This document shows, one piece after another, positions 35,913 to 48,373 of a DNA stretch of 64,000 nt. This DNA is from Garcia nutans. Its lineage: Eukaryota > Streptophyta > Magnoliopsida > Malpighiales > Euphorbiaceae. Position 1 is the first letter of the stretch. Each line of letters opens with the position of its first letter. The stretch covers positions 22,586,001-22,650,000 of the forward strand of contig CANTUV010000024.1 in the NCBI GenBank assembly GCA_947685225.1, in the 5' to 3' direction. Below the pieces are notes generated by a model. The model was not told the origin of the DNA. It did not search any database and saw nothing but the letters and a program-made list of their open reading frames with translations. The position numbers were made by a program, and so were the translations under genes.

Positions 35913-36529
35913 CTTGGATAGAATCTGCTTAATTATCTTATTGGTTGCTTCTACTTCACCATTGGCCTTTAATCTATAAGGGGAGGATCGGTGATGATGG
36001 ATTCAGTATTTTAAGAATAAGTTCTTAACTGCACCTTGGAATTGTACTCCATTGTCTGATATCACACTGTGCGGGATCCCATACCTGCAGATAAGATTCT
36101 TTTCAATAAATCTAGCCATTTGTCTTGCCCACAGTTTGTTGAAAGATTTGACTTCGACCCATTTTGAAAAATAATCTACCGCTACTACATTGAAATGGTG
36201 ACCGTTTGAGGCTGTCGGATGTATCTCTCCTATAATATCAATGCCCCAAGTGGTGAAGGGCCAAGGTGAAGACATAGAATGTAATTCTTTAAGAGGCATG
36301 TGATTCAAATTACCATACATCTAACATTGCTGGCACTTCTTTACAAACTCAATATAATATCTCTCCATGGTTAACCAGTAGAAATCTTGTCGAATTATCT
36401 TTTTAACTAGGGCTAAACCACTCATGTGTGGACCGCAACTTCCCGCGTGTATTTTTGACAAGATATGCTCTACTTCAGGTTTCCTCAAGCATCTCAAGTG
36501 CACCCCATCAGGCCATCTTCGATACAACT
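35913..36529 (-). pseudogene. Integrase part of Tat/Ogre-like pol H
   Basis: Two open pieces in one frame: 36321-36527 (zinc-binding region, ..FVKKCQQC) and 36003-36320 (catalytic core: TTWGIDIIGEI, VAVDYFSKWVE, VISDNGVQF), split by a TAG. Beyond 36003 the 'KANGEVEA' segment follows after another stop. The sequence is of the Tat/Ogre type, unlike the chromovirus integrases here. The frame continues across element D into 48374 onward (..YITFHEE / YRRWPDG..), so both parts come from one element. Confidence 0.88.
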
Positions 36530-37430
36530 TGTCACATCCGCCTATCGTATTTATGCAGTGTAGTCACGTGCACAGTGAGAAAAGGGGAAAGGAGAAGATA
36601 ATTCCTGACAACGGCCCCAGATAAGGCTATAGGACCACTGGGACCTACTTGAAGAAAAATGCAAAGTGTTAGGGAGGTGATTGTAATTTCAAAAAGTTTT
36701 GGGGAGGTGACTGTAATTTTCAAAAGTTTTGGGGAGGTAAATGTAATTTCCAAAAGTTGTACCGGATGTTCTTAATAGTGCACATAACAGATTCCAAAAA
36801 TGGAAAATAGAGAAAAACCAGGTCACAACGACGCGTAACGGTTTTTCCAGAAAACGCACGGTTTAGAAGATATAGGGGATTTTGACTAGGGACATTTTGG
36901 TCATTTTACATGAATCCGAAGTAGGAAATAAAAACAAGAGTGGGTAGAGGATGTTAAGGGGGTAAATATGAAATGATCGTCAGTAGAAACGGGGCCCAGG
37001 CAACACCCGAGCAAAGAAAGGACCTAAAGGAAATTTTGTAAAAAGTCGAGGGCTTATTGGTAATTTTTTAAAACAACTTGGAAACCTAAAATAGACTTTA
37101 AAAATAGAAAGTAGAGGTCAAAAGGATCAAAACTATATGTAGTTTGACTCGTGGAACTATACGGTTTAAAAGATATGATCGATTAATCGCCGGAACGTAA
37201 AGTGGGCCCGGTTTCATGTCGGGACCATATGGGAAACCCGAGACAACTTTATGATATCCTATGGGATGAGGGACAAGTGGAAAGAAGTAAAGGAAAAGAA
37301 AACTATAAAAATCTAAGGTTGGCCAATCAAAAGTAATCATTTAGCATGTGTAATAAATGAAGAAAGAGAAAGGTGGACAAGTGGGCTTAAAGAGCTTAAC
37401 CAACACATAAGGTGATCATCATTTCCTTTG

Positions 37431-37440
37431 TATATAAATA
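37431..37440 (+). promoter_or_regulatory. TATA box of LTR D
   Basis: TATATAAATA, followed about 25-30 nt later by a pyrimidine-rich 'ctctctctttttcc' that would suit a start site. The 3' LTR has the same box at 46102-46111. Confidence 0.7.
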
Positions 37441-37541
37441 TATGTGAAATGAAGAACAAACTCTCTCTTTTTCCACTTACAAAATTCGGCCAACAAAGGG
37501 AAACACCAAAGGGCTTCCAAGTTTCTCCAAAGTTGATTTTT

Positions 37542-37550
37542 AAGGTGAGT
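37542..37550 (+). promoter_or_regulatory. Candidate splice donor in LTR D
   Basis: AAG|GTGAGT, close to the plant consensus. From the presumed start (about 37460) to this site there is no ATG. The copy in the 3' LTR is at 46213-46221. Confidence 0.5.
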
Positions 37551-38774
37551 TTTTAAGGTTTTCTAGTAAGTAGACTTTAATTTTAGTATTAATTTTAGGT
37601 AGTTATATATTTATTGGAAGATTGGAGATTAGAGTCTTTATGTGGAATTGGAAAAATATTAAGTAAGTGATGAGATTAATTGATTAAATGGAAGAATAAA
37701 GATGTATAAAGATTAATAAGGTTGGATTAGGGTTTCGGTTGGAAAAGAAATGGAGGATAACTTATTATTTTAAATTTCTAAGGTTTATGTTGTATTTTGA
37801 ATTTATTGAAGGAGAAATAAAGAATTAAAGAAGAAGAAGAAGGAAAAGCTAAGAGGAATTAAAGAAATAAGGTTTGGTACTTTACCTTTGAATAATTACT
37901 TTTGATTTGGTGCTTTACCATAAAAGAAATTCTATTTTCTTACAAACTTTGGTTTATGGAAGTTTTGAAGTTGATGTTTAAATATATTGATTGAGTTTAA
38001 ATTAAATATTTGAGTTATGTTCTTGTTTTCATATGGCAATTTGGGTTGTAAAATTTAATTAAAACCAAATGTTTTGAAAAAATTTGGCAAGTTGATTTGG
38101 TAAGTTGTTTGGACTTTAATTAGTTTGATTTGAGTTAAACATACAAAAATTATTAAAAGGAAGTGTTTGAATCTTCACTTTACTATTAAAGAAGCCTTAA
38201 TATTGATTTGCAAAAGAAAAATAAACTATCCTATGCATTTCAAATGTTTGGGCCGATTGTTTGGGGCAGCAACGAATGAATTTTTCAACGAAATTTTACA
38301 TGCAATTAGTCAACATATGAAATAAGTTTTCTGTAAAATTTCAGCCAAAAATAAGATCATTTACTTGGTCAAATGCATGACTGAAGTGGACTGAAATTTT
38401 GACGAAAACCCAGATTTTACTATTCATTTGGTCATGCCATTTTGCGTTGCCGATTTTTCTCGCCGCAACACTATTCATTTGGTCAATTTGTGATTTTTTG
38501 AGGAATACTTTGAAATGTTGGATGTGTTTATTGTGGATGTTAAATATGTGAAAAAGAGTAACGGTTTGACCAAAGAAAGTAGTGCGCGGCATAAATGGCA
38601 AAGCGCAGTGAGAATTTAAATTGATTTCTTGAATCATTCTAAAATGAAGTTGAGACTTAAATTGAATCATTTTAATCTTTTTGCTCTACTGGATAATGGG
38701 AGTGGTAGATAAGGGTATGGTGCACTATACTAACGCATGCAGTACTGCTCATTATTGTGATATGATATTTTATT

Positions 38775-38895
38775 CAGTGGTGAGGCCACTGAAGCCAATG
38801 GGGAGGCCCATTGGTTAACCAGGATGGGGAGGCCCATTCCTGTGATCTGATATTGGTGGTGAGGGCCACCTATGTTACAGTGGGGAGGCCCACTG
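38775..38895 (+). repeat. GTGAGGCCAC/GGGGAGGCCC short repeats
   Basis: Repeated 'ggtgaggccactgaagcc', 'ggggaggcccattgg', 'ggggaggcccattcc', 'gtgagggccacc' and 'ggggaggcccactgcc'. These GC-rich units can pair with each other (ggcc core). They are also in the 3' LTR at about 47490-47610. Confidence 0.7.
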
Positions 38896-39659
38896 CCTTA
38901 TCACTATGGTTCCCTATATACCAGTAGAGCCTGAATCAAAGACATATTGTTTTTCGTTGAACTATATAATGCAAATGAGTTTGAATTATGATTTTACATT
39001 ATTGAAAGAATATCACACTGAATGTATCATGATTTCTATTGGTATAAAGTGGGTTGATTGTTGATTTAATTATTTCCTTTGATTTCAAATACTTTCATAT
39101 ACTACTCTTAATTTTATTGGTAAAGTACCCACTGAGTGACAACGCTCAGCGAGTTAAGTTTTCCTTGACTCGTAGGTTCGGAGCAGTAGATAAATCTTGG
39201 GGAAGCAACGACCAAACCACAGCAAATCTCAGGGGTAGATCTTTTAGTTCCATTATGAGTTGATAGCTGTGGCATGTATATGAATAAATAAAAAAGAGAA
39301 TTTCTATGTTATAACTGTATGTTATTAGTATGTAATAATCATAAATCTTTATTTTATGTTATATTAGAAGTGTGAACTCTTTGTGCAGGTTTGTAGTTGA
39401 GGGTATAAGGTGGATTCATTGGGAGTGCATTAAATTTGATTGTATTCTTATTCACATTGGTCTGTGTAAAATGTTTTCAAAAATCAAAAAAATAAGTTTT
39501 GTCGACACTTGGGATCCAAATTTCTAGGCGGAACTATGGAAATATTTATGTAAAAATCAGAACTAAAATCACACTAAGTAAATCGGTAGCAACAATTAGG
39601 TTAGTGTGGCGCCTCTACTCAGATTACACATGTAGGTTGGGAAGGGGAGTTACAATTAG

Positions 39660-39671
39660 TGGTATCAGAGC
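39660..39671 (+). other. Primer-binding site of element D
   Basis: TGGTATCAGAGC, a full match to the initiator tRNA-Met complement, five bases after the LTR. Confidence 0.92.
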
Positions 39672-39834
39672 AAAGGTTTAGCCGGTTCTGGGTAGTTAGT
39701 TGAACTAAATCTTAAGTGTATGACACATAGGGTTAGAATATGGGTTTTAATTATATAACTATACATGTGTGTGTTATTGTTAGTTATGTTATTTCAATTA
39801 TACAGGAGTAATAAAGGGTGATCTATATGAGGAG

Positions 39835-40203
39835 GTGAGGGAACTGAGGATAGAAGTAGAGAGGTTAAGACAGCTAGTGCGGGAGCAAGATGAGACTATA
39901 GAAATTTTGGCCGATAGAAGTATACAAGATCGTGAAAACTTGAGAATAAAAGATGAGATGATTTCCTCCTTGATAGATGACATGCAGATGTTAAAAGAAG
40001 ACAGGCTTAGTTATAGAGCGGAGTTGGATAGTGTTGGTAGAAGCCTCGGGGTAGCACATCAAGAGATTCGAGCTTTACAGGAGAGGGTTCAAGAGTTAGG
40101 CCAGTACTTACCTAGTGAAGCATCACATGACCCAGATTTTGACCCCGAGATAGAAGAATATTTTTCAGACAGTGCCACTTCACCTAGGGCACCTACTCAC
40201 TGA
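39835..40203 (+). CDS. Coiled-coil ORF between PBS and gag (element D)
   Basis: An intact frame of 122 codons, open upstream to a TAG at 39781, with no ATG near its start (39835 is GTG; the first in-frame ATG is about 40 codons in). Residues 1-95 are rich in Glu, Arg, Leu and Ile with Leu spaced by sevens (ELRIEVERLRQLVREQDETI), typical of a coiled coil. The C-terminal 30 residues are acidic and Ser/Pro-rich (DFDPEIEEYFSDS). No catalytic motif is visible. A candidate acceptor (TATACAG, 39799-39805) lies just before it, so the start codon may come from an upstream exon. Unlike pol it has no stop. I do not see it in A, B or F. The role is unknown; a capsid-assembly or RNA-binding helper is possible but unsupported. 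Confidence 0.65.
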   Translation: MRELRIEVERLRQLVREQDETIEILADRSIQDRENLRIKDEMISSLIDDMQMLKEDRLSYRAELDSVGRSLGVAHQEIRALQERVQELGQYLPSEASHDPDFDPEIEEYFSDSATSPRAPTH

Positions 40204-40464
40204 GTCTTGAGATGTATTGTGTTTGGCAGTTCTTTTAGTTATACATATGTGATATAGAGGTATCATGTAAATATTGTATGGTAGTATAATATGATGATAT
40301 AATAGTAAGGAGTCCTAAATTTTGAAATGTACATAAGGGCTTCCTAGTATTGTAAAACTTTTTGTTTGGAAATAAATAAAGGTTGTGTTGTATATGTGTT
40401 ATTTAAGAATTTTTATTTATATACATGCCACTTAGGATAAGATAATGCTGTTGGTCTGGGTCGT

Positions 40465-40499
40465 TACTAATGATGAGATGGTATACGTTTACTCTTTAG
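40465..40499 (+). promoter_or_regulatory. Candidate branch point and splice acceptor abutting gag ATG (element D)
   Basis: TACTAA at 40465-40470, then 'tatacgtttactctttag' ending at 40499, directly followed by the gag ATG. Branch site and acceptor are about 29 nt apart, a normal spacing. Joined to the LTR donor this would make the gag ATG the first ATG of the message. Confidence 0.5.
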
Positions 40500-41642
40500 A
40501 TGTCGCAAGCAGCGCAGCGTGATATAGGGGAGGAAGTCGAGTCTCAGGCCTCCCGAATTGTAGAAATGCATGTATCAGAGACATCAGCATCTGAGCAACC
40601 ACCCGCTGATGCTCCTATTCCCAATGAAATGTTGCAACAAATGGCTGCCATACTTCGGCAGATAGCCGGCGTTGCCCCAGACCCACCCCCAGCGCCAGCA
40701 CCCATACCAGTACCTGCTGTAGGAGGGGAAAGAAAACCCCCGATAGAAAAGATAAGAAAGTATGGTGAGAAGGAGTTTAAGGCTCGAAGAGACGATGATT
40801 CTTCAACAGCCGAGTATTGGCTGGAAGGAACAATACGAGCCTTAGATCAGTTACAGTGTACGCCAGAAGAGCGAGTGGTATGTGCTACTTTCTTATTAGT
40901 GGAAGAAGCATATATATGGTGGGACACAGTTCACCAACGAGTTCCACCGGAACAGAGAACATGGGATTTCTTTGTGAATGAGTTCAAAAGGAAGTTTATA
41001 TCGGAGGCATACCTAGATGCCAAGAAAAAGGAGTTTTTACACTTAAAGCAAGGTCGACTGACAGTTACTGAATACGAGAGGGAATTTACTAGGCTGAGTA
41101 GGTATGCCAAGAAGACAATTGAAGACGAACATGATAGATGTAAGCAATTCCAGGATGGTTTGAATAACGAGATTAGGATGCAGCTAATCGCTGCTAATAT
41201 CAAAGAATTTTTCGATTTGGTCAATAGGGCTCTAGAAGTAGAGCAATGTCAGTCTGACGAGCAGAATAGACGACAGAAGATGAAACAGAAGAGAGGTACC
41301 CAGAACTATTCGGGAACCTACCAATCATCAGGGAAACGATTTCGAGGCAGTGGTTCCATGGGAGGCGGTCAACGTCGAGGTTACAGCCAGGGATCGATTC
41401 GCGGTGGCTTAAATCAAACTACCTCAGTCGCTAGTACGAGACGATCAGGAAGAGGACAAGGAAGAGGATTCATCTGAGGTGGAGGTAACTTCTCTATTGG
41501 CCCGAGAGGTAATGAAGGCGAAAATACTAATCCACATTGTAATCAATGCGGACGCCGTCACCCGGGAGAATGTTGGGGTCGGACATTTGCATGCTATATA
41601 TGTGGATCTTTAGACCACCTTATACGAGAGTGTCCCCAGCGA
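40500..41642 (+). pseudogene. Gag with CCHC knuckle (element D)
   Basis: ATG at 40500 opens 325 codons up to TGA 41475-41477. The same frame then stays open into pol at 41643. The N-terminal 80 residues are variable and Pro-rich (DPPPAPAPIPVPA). The capsid domain lies at about residues 95-230 (YWLEGTIRALDQL, YIWWDTVHQRV, FKRKFISEAYLDAKKKEF). A basic Gly/Arg/Ser region follows. The zinc knuckle CYICGSLDHLIREC is at 41592-41633, beyond the TGA, so the stop would remove it from any gag product. The TGA is in a GRGFI-stop-GGG context and fits a CGA to TGA change. Gag and pol form one frame, as in A. Confidence 0.9.
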
Positions 41643-44600
41643 ATGCAGAATCTACCTAGGGATACTGAGAGATCGCAAGCGGCAGCAGGTCGAGGCCGAA
41701 GCAGAGGTAGGAGCAAAAATCCGTCACGTGTGCAATCTGAAACGGTGAATCGACCAGAAGCAAGGGCTCCTGCTAGAATGTATGCCATGAGGGGGCGAGA
41801 AGACGAAGAAGCGTTAGACGTGATTGCATGTCAGTTGTCTATGTTTGGAGTTTCACTTTACGTTTTAATAGATCCGGGGTCTTCACACTCATATATATGC
41901 ACGAAAAATGAAAAATTTGAGAACCTAAATGTAGAACTAGAAAAAGAAGGAATATTAGTTACTAACCCATTAGGAAATGAGGTGATTACTAGGAAGGTAG
42001 TGAAAGATTTCCCAATAGAGATACATGGACATATCTTTTGGGGAGATTTATTTGAACTACCATTTCAAGAATTCGATGCTATCCTTGGGATGGATTGGTT
42101 GACCAAACACGATGCATTGGTTGACTGTAAATGGAAGAGAGTTACCTTGCATACTGCAGACGGTGACGAAGTGACCTTAGTGGGAAAGAGGAAGGATTAT
42201 CTAACTAACATCATTTCTGCCATGACGGCTAAGAAGTTAGTGCAAAAAGGTTGCGAGGCATACCTGGTATGTGCATTAGTAGCGAAAGAAGAGGCACCAA
42301 AGTTACAAGATATACCTACTGTATGTGATTTTCCCGACGTATTTCCTGACGATTTACCCGGATTACCACCTAAACGAGAGGTGGAATTCACCATAGACGT
42401 GTACCCGAGAGCTGCACCAATATCTATCGCACCTTATCGAATGGCGCCAGCGGAGTTAAAAGAACTAAAGGTACAGCTACAGGAACTTTTAGATAAGGGA
42501 TTCATTAGGCCAAGCGTGTCACCATGGGGAGCGCCAGTATTGTTCGTGAAAAAGAAAGACGGATCCTTAAGGTTGTGTGTAGATTATCGTCAACTCAATA
42601 AGTTGACCATCAAAAACAAGTATCCGTTACCTCGCATAGATGATTTGTTTGATCAACTCAAAGGTCCTGGAGTATTTTCAAAAATTGATCTACGATCGGG
42701 TTATCATCAATTGGGAATTAAAGACGAAGACATACCAAAAACCGCATTCAGAACTCGCTATGGACATTATGAATTCATTGTTATGCCTTTCGGATTAACG
42801 AATGCACATGCAGTATTCATGGATTTGATGAATAGAATCTTCCACCCGTATTTGGATCAGTTCGTGGTGGTATTTATTGATGACATATTGGTGTATTCAA
42901 AGAATCAAGAAGATCATGACCGTCACCTTAGAATTGTTTTGCAAACCCTGCGAGAAAAGCAATTATACACTAAATTCTGCAAATGCGAACTTTGGTTGGA
43001 AGAAGTAGCCTTCTTGGGACATATTGTATCGGCAGAAGGAATAAGGGTCGATCCCAAGAAAATAGAAGCAGTATTGGAATGGAAGCCACCTAAGACAGTA
43101 ACGGAAGTCCGTAGTTTCTTGGGGTTAGCAGGATATTATCGGAGATTCGTCAAAGGGTTTTCCATGATCGCCACATCTATGACCAAGCTACTTCAGAAGA
43201 ATGCCAAATTCCAGTGGACCGACGCTTGTCAACGGAGCTTTGAGAAGCTGAAACAAAAACTTACTGAAGCACCTATTCTTACACAACCCGAATCAGGAAA
43301 AGATTTTGTGATCTATAGCGATGCATCCCATATCGGGTTGGGTTGCGTATTGATGCAGGAAGGCAAAGTCATTGCGTATGTCTCTCGACAACTCAAGCCA
43401 CATGAAAAGAATTATCCTACGTATGACTTAGAGTTAGCAGCGATTGTTTTGGCTTTCAAGACGTGGAGGCACTACTTATATGGAGAAAAGTGTTACATTT
43501 ATACTGATCATCAAAGCCTGAAGTATCTGCCCACGCAAAAAGATTTAAACCTGCGACAGCGAAAATGGATGCAATGGTTAGCCAACTACGATTATACGAT
43601 TAATTATCACCCGGGAAAAGCGAATGTCGTAGCAGATGCACTTAGTAGGAAGTCAATGCAAGCGCTAAGTGCTATGAGGGTAACATTAAAACCCACAGAA
43701 GATGGAGCTATCTTTGCAAAAATGCACGTGCGACCTAACTTACATCAACAAATACGTGAGGCTCAGAAGGAAGATGAACAAGTGAAGAAGTGGAGTCAAC
43801 AGGCACAGGAGAACTCTTCAGGAGACTATCAAATTCATCCTGATGGTATTCTCTACTACAAGAAGAGAATGGTGGTACCTAAGTCCAAGGAGCTGAAGAA
43901 ACAGATTTTGCAAGAAGCTCATAACAGTCCTTATACAATGCATCCGGGAGTAACGAAAATGTATCGAGACATGAAGAGTATTATTGGTGGCCAGGAATGA
44001 AAATAGATATCATTGATCACGTAATGAAGTGTCTAACCTGTCAGCAAGTGAAGGCGGAACATCAACTACCCTCAGGGCTACTACAACCTATTATGATTCC
44101 AACATGGAAATGGGATCATATTACTATGGATTTTGTCACAGGATTGCCTATAACAAGAAACAAACATGACGCAATTTAGGTAATCGTAGACCGGCTTACT
44201 AAGTCCGCTCATTTCATACTAGTACGTGTGGATTACTCACTAGACAAGTTGGCAGACTTGTATATCAAAGAGATTATACGTCTCCACGGAGTTCTAACTT
44301 CGATCATATCCGATTGAGATCCACGTTTTACTTTGGCAGAAGTTACAAACAGCCCTTGGAACTTGAACTTACCACAGCACAGCATTCCATCCCCAGACAG
44401 ACGGACAGTCGGAAAGAGTGATTCAAGTTTTGGAAGATATGTTGAGGGCGTGCGTTTTAGAATTTAAAGGTAGCTGGGACAAACACCTAAGCTTAATGGA
44501 ATTCGCGTACAACAACAGTTATCAATCCAGCATACAAATGGCACCTTACAAAGCACTGTACGGTCGGAAATGCAGAACTCCAGTTTGCTGGACAGAATTG

Positions 44601-45182
44601 AGTGAGAAAAAGATATTGGGGCCAGACATAGTTAAGGAAACTGAAGAGAAGGTAGAAATCATTTGAGACAGATTAAAAGCAGCGGCGGACAGGCAAAAAT
44701 CATACGCGGATCTAAAAAGGAAAGACATACAGTTTGAAGTAGGCGATAGAGTATTCCTCAAAGTCTCTCCTTGGAAGAAAGTGTTACGATTTAAACAAAA
44801 AGGCAAGCTAAGCCCTAGATTCATCGGACCATATGAAATTATTAAACGGGTAGGTCCGGCAGCTTACCAGTTGGCGTTACCACCCGAATTAAGTAAAATA
44901 CATGATGTTTTCCATGTTTCGATGCTAAGGAGGTATCGTTCAGACCCAACCCACGTCATACAAGTTCAAGACATTGAGATTCAGCCTGAACTGACATATG
45001 AGGAAGAGCCGGTAGAAATCCTAGCACGGGAAATCAAAGAGTTGGGAAATAAGAAGATTCCATTGATCAAAGTGCTTTGGAGAAATCACAAAGTAGAAGA
45101 AGCTACATGGGAACGCGAAGAAACTATGAGGAAGCAATACCCATATTTGTTTTCACTTGATGAGCTTCGGGACGAAGCTTAA
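41643..45182 (+). pseudogene. Pol: PR-RT-RNase H-IN-chromodomain (element D)
   Basis: Open from 41643 to 44000, in frame with gag. Protease has LIDPGSSHS near residue 77. RT has FIDD at 411-414 (42873) and a normal FGLTNA. RNase H has YSDASH and YTDHQSLKY. Integrase starts before 44000, where a one-base loss near 43978 shifts the frame inside the zinc-binding region. It continues at 43997-44179 (CLTCQQV, MDFVTGLP) to TAG 44177, then TGA 44315. A deletion-scarred stretch at 44330-44415 follows, and 44418-44666 (EFAYNNS, YKALYGRKC) ends at TGA 44664. The chromodomain-like tail is in 44781-45182 (IKVLWRNHKVEEATWE). PR, RT and RNase H look intact; integrase does not. Confidence 0.93.
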
Positions 45183-45199
45183 ATTAACGAGGAAGGAAC

Positions 45200-48100
45200 T
45201 GTCACATTCGCCTATCGTATTTATGCAGTGTAGTCACGTGCACAGTGAGAGAAGGGGAAAGGAGAAGATAATTCCTGACAACGGCCCCAGATAAGGCTAT
45301 AGGACCACTGGGACCTACTTGAAGAAAAATGCAAAGTGTTAGGGAGGTGATTGTAATTTCAAAAAGTTTTGGGGGGGTGACTGTAATTTTCAAAAGTTTT
45401 GGGGAGGTAAATGTAATTTCCAAAAGTTATACCGGATGTTCTTAATAGTGCACATAACAGATTCCAAAAATGGAAAATAGAGAAAAACCAGGTCACAACG
45501 ACGCGTAATAGTTTTTTCAGAAAACGCACGGTTTAGAAGATATAGGGGATTTTGACTAGTGACATTTTGGTCATTATACATGAATCCGAAGTAGGAAATA
45601 AAAACAAGAGTGTGTAGAGGACGTTAAGGGGGGTAAATATGAAATGATCGTCAGTAGAAACGGGGCCCGGGCAACAACCGAGCAAAGAAAGGACCTAAAG
45701 GAAATTTTGTAAAAAGTTGAGGGCTTATTAGTAATTTTTCAAAATTACTTGGAAACCTAAAATAGACTTTAAAAATAGAAAGTAGAGGTCAAGAGGATCA
45801 AAACTATATGTAGTTTGACTCGTGGAACTATATGGTTTAAAAGATATGATCGATTAATCGCCGGAACGTAAAGTGGGCCCGGTTTCATGTCGGGACCGGA
45901 TGGGAAACCCGAGACAACTTTATGATATCCTATGGGATGAGGGACAAGTGGAAAGAAGTAAAGGAAAAGAAAACTATAAAAATCTAAGGTTGGCCAATCA
46001 AAAGTAAGCATTTAGCATGTGTAATAAATGAAGAAAGAGAAAGGTGGACAAGTGGGCTTAAAGAGCTTAACCAACACATAAGGTGATCATCATTTCCTTT
46101 GTATATAAATATATGTGAAATGAAGAACAAACTCTCTCTTTTTCCACTTACAAAATTCGGCCAACAAAGGGAAACACCAAAGGGCTTCCAAGTTTCTCCA
46201 AAGTTGATTTTTAAGGTGAGTTTTTAAGGTTTTCTAGTAAGTAGACTTTAATTTTAGTATTAATTTTAGGTAGTTATATATTTATTGGAAGATTCGAGAT
46301 TAGAGTCTTTATGTGGAATTGGAAAAATATTAAGTAAGTGATGAGATTAATTGATTAAATGGAAGAATAAAGATGTATAAAGATTAATAAGGTTGGATTA
46401 GGGTTTCGGTTGGAAAAGAAATGGAGGATAACTTATTATTTTAAATTTCTAAGGTTTATGTTGTATTTTGAATTTATTGAAGGAGAAATAAAGAATTAAA
46501 GAAGAAGAAGAAGGAAAAGCTAAGAGGAATTAAAGAAATAAGGTTTGGTACTTTACCTTTGAATAATTACTTTTGATTTGGTGCTTTACCATAAAAGAAA
46601 TTCTATTTTCTTACAAACTTTGGTTTATGGAAGTTTTGAAGTTGATGTTTAAATATATTGATTGAGTTTAAATTAAATATTTGAGTTATGTTCTTGTTTT
46701 CTTATGGCAATTTGGGTTGTAAAATTTAATTAAAACCAAATGTTTTGAGAAATTTTGGCAAGTTGATTTGGTAAGTTGTTTGGACTTTAATTAGTTTGAT
46801 TTGAGTTAAACATGCAATAATTATTAAAAGGAAGTGTTTGAATCTTCTCTTTACTATTAAAGAAGCCTTAATATTGATTTGCAAAAGAAAAATAAACTAT
46901 CCTATGCATTTCAAATGTTTGGGCCGAAATGGTCCCAAAGTGACAGCTTCTGGACTATTTTTGTGGAAATTGTTTGGGGCAGCAAACGAATGAATTTTTC
47001 AACGAAATTTTACATGCAATTAGTCAACATATGAAATAAGTTTTCTGTAAAATTTCAGCCAAAAATAAGATCATTTACTTGGTCAAATGCATGACTGAAG
47101 TGGACTGAAATTTTGACGAAAACCCAGATTTTACTATTCATTTGGTCATGCCATTTTGCGTTGCCGATTTTTCTCGCCGCAACACTATTTATTTGGTCAA
47201 TTTGTGATTTTTTGAGGAATACTTTGAAATGTTGGATGTGTTTATTGTGGATGTTAAATATGTGAAAAAGAGTAACGGTTTGACCAAAGAAAGTGGTGCG
47301 CGGCATAAATGGCAAAGCGCAGTGAGAATTTAAATTAATTTCTTGAATCATTCTAAAATGAAGTTGAGACTTAAATTGAATCATTTTAATCTTTTTGCTC
47401 TACTGGATAATGGGAGTGGTAGATAAGGTTATGGTGCACTATACTAAAGCATGCAGTACTGCTCATTATTGTGATATGATATTTTATTCAGTGGTGAGGC
47501 CACTGAAGCCAATGGGGAGGCCCATTGGTTAACCAGGATGGGGAGGCCCATTCCTGTGATCTGATATTGGTGGTGAGGGCCACCTATGTTATAGTGGGGA
47601 GGCCCACTGCCTTATCACTATGGTTCCCTATATACCAGTAGAGCCTGAATCAAAGACATATTATTTTTCGATGAACTATATAATGCAAATGAGTTTGAAT
47701 TATGATTTTACATTATTGAAAGAATATCACACTGAATGTATCATGATTTCTATTGGTATAAAGTGGGTTGATTGTTGATTTAATTATTTCCTTTGATTTC
47801 AAATACTTTCATATACTACTCTTATTTTTATTGGTAAAGTACCCACTGAGCGACAACGCTCAGTGAGTTAAGTTTTCCTTGACTCGTAGGTTCGGAGTAG
47901 TAGATAAATCTTGGGGAAGCAACGACCAGACCACAGCAAATCTCAGGGGTAGATCTTTTAGTTCCATTATGAGTTGATAGTTGTTGCATGCATATGAATA
48001 AATAAAAAAGAGAATTTCTATGTTATAACTGTATGTTATTAGTATGTAATAATCATAAATCTTTATTTTATGTTATATTAGAAGTGTGAACTCTTTGTGC

Positions 48101-48368
48101 AGGTTTGTAGTTGAAGGTATAAGGTGGATTCATTGGGAGTGCATTAAATTTGATGGTATTCTTATTCACATTGGTCTGCGTAAAATGTTTTCAAAAATCA
48201 GAAAAATAAGTTTTGTCGACACTTGGGATCCAAATTTCTAGGCGGAACTGTGGCAAAATTTCTGTAAAAATCAGAACTAAAATCACACTAAGTAAATCGG
48301 TAGCAACAATTAGGTTAGTGTGGCACCTCTACTCAGCTTACACATGTAGGTTGGGAAGGGGTGTTACA
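45200..48368 (+). repeat. 3' LTR of element D
   Basis: 3169 bp, with 42 bp near 46926-46970 that the 5' LTR lacks. A purine-rich 'acgaggaaggaac' precedes it. CAACT follows at 48369. Confidence 0.93.
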
Positions 48369-48373
48369 CAACT

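Larger units (their letters stand above)
36530..39654 (+). repeat. 5' LTR of element D
   Basis: 3125 bp. A TATA box lies at 37431-37440 and a donor-like AAG|GTGAGT at 37542-37550. A 'cactgag..ctcag' hairpin near 39128-39150 is in the place where A and B have their double hairpin. It lacks 42 bp found in the 3' LTR (near 38247). A block of 'ggggaggccca' repeats lies at 38775-38895. Confidence 0.93.
36530..48368 (+). mobile_element. Element D: Tekay/Del-like Ty3/gypsy element with extra ORF
   Basis: Complete in structure at 11.8 kb: LTRs TGTCACAT(C/T)CGCC...GTTACA, duplication CAACT at 36525-36529 and 48369-48373, an initiator-Met PBS, a coiled-coil ORF, gag and pol with chromodomain tail. It sits in integrase of H. 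The LTRs match closely apart from a 42-bp gap and scattered substitutions. Pol is damaged in the integrase region, so the copy is not autonomous. Confidence 0.94.
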
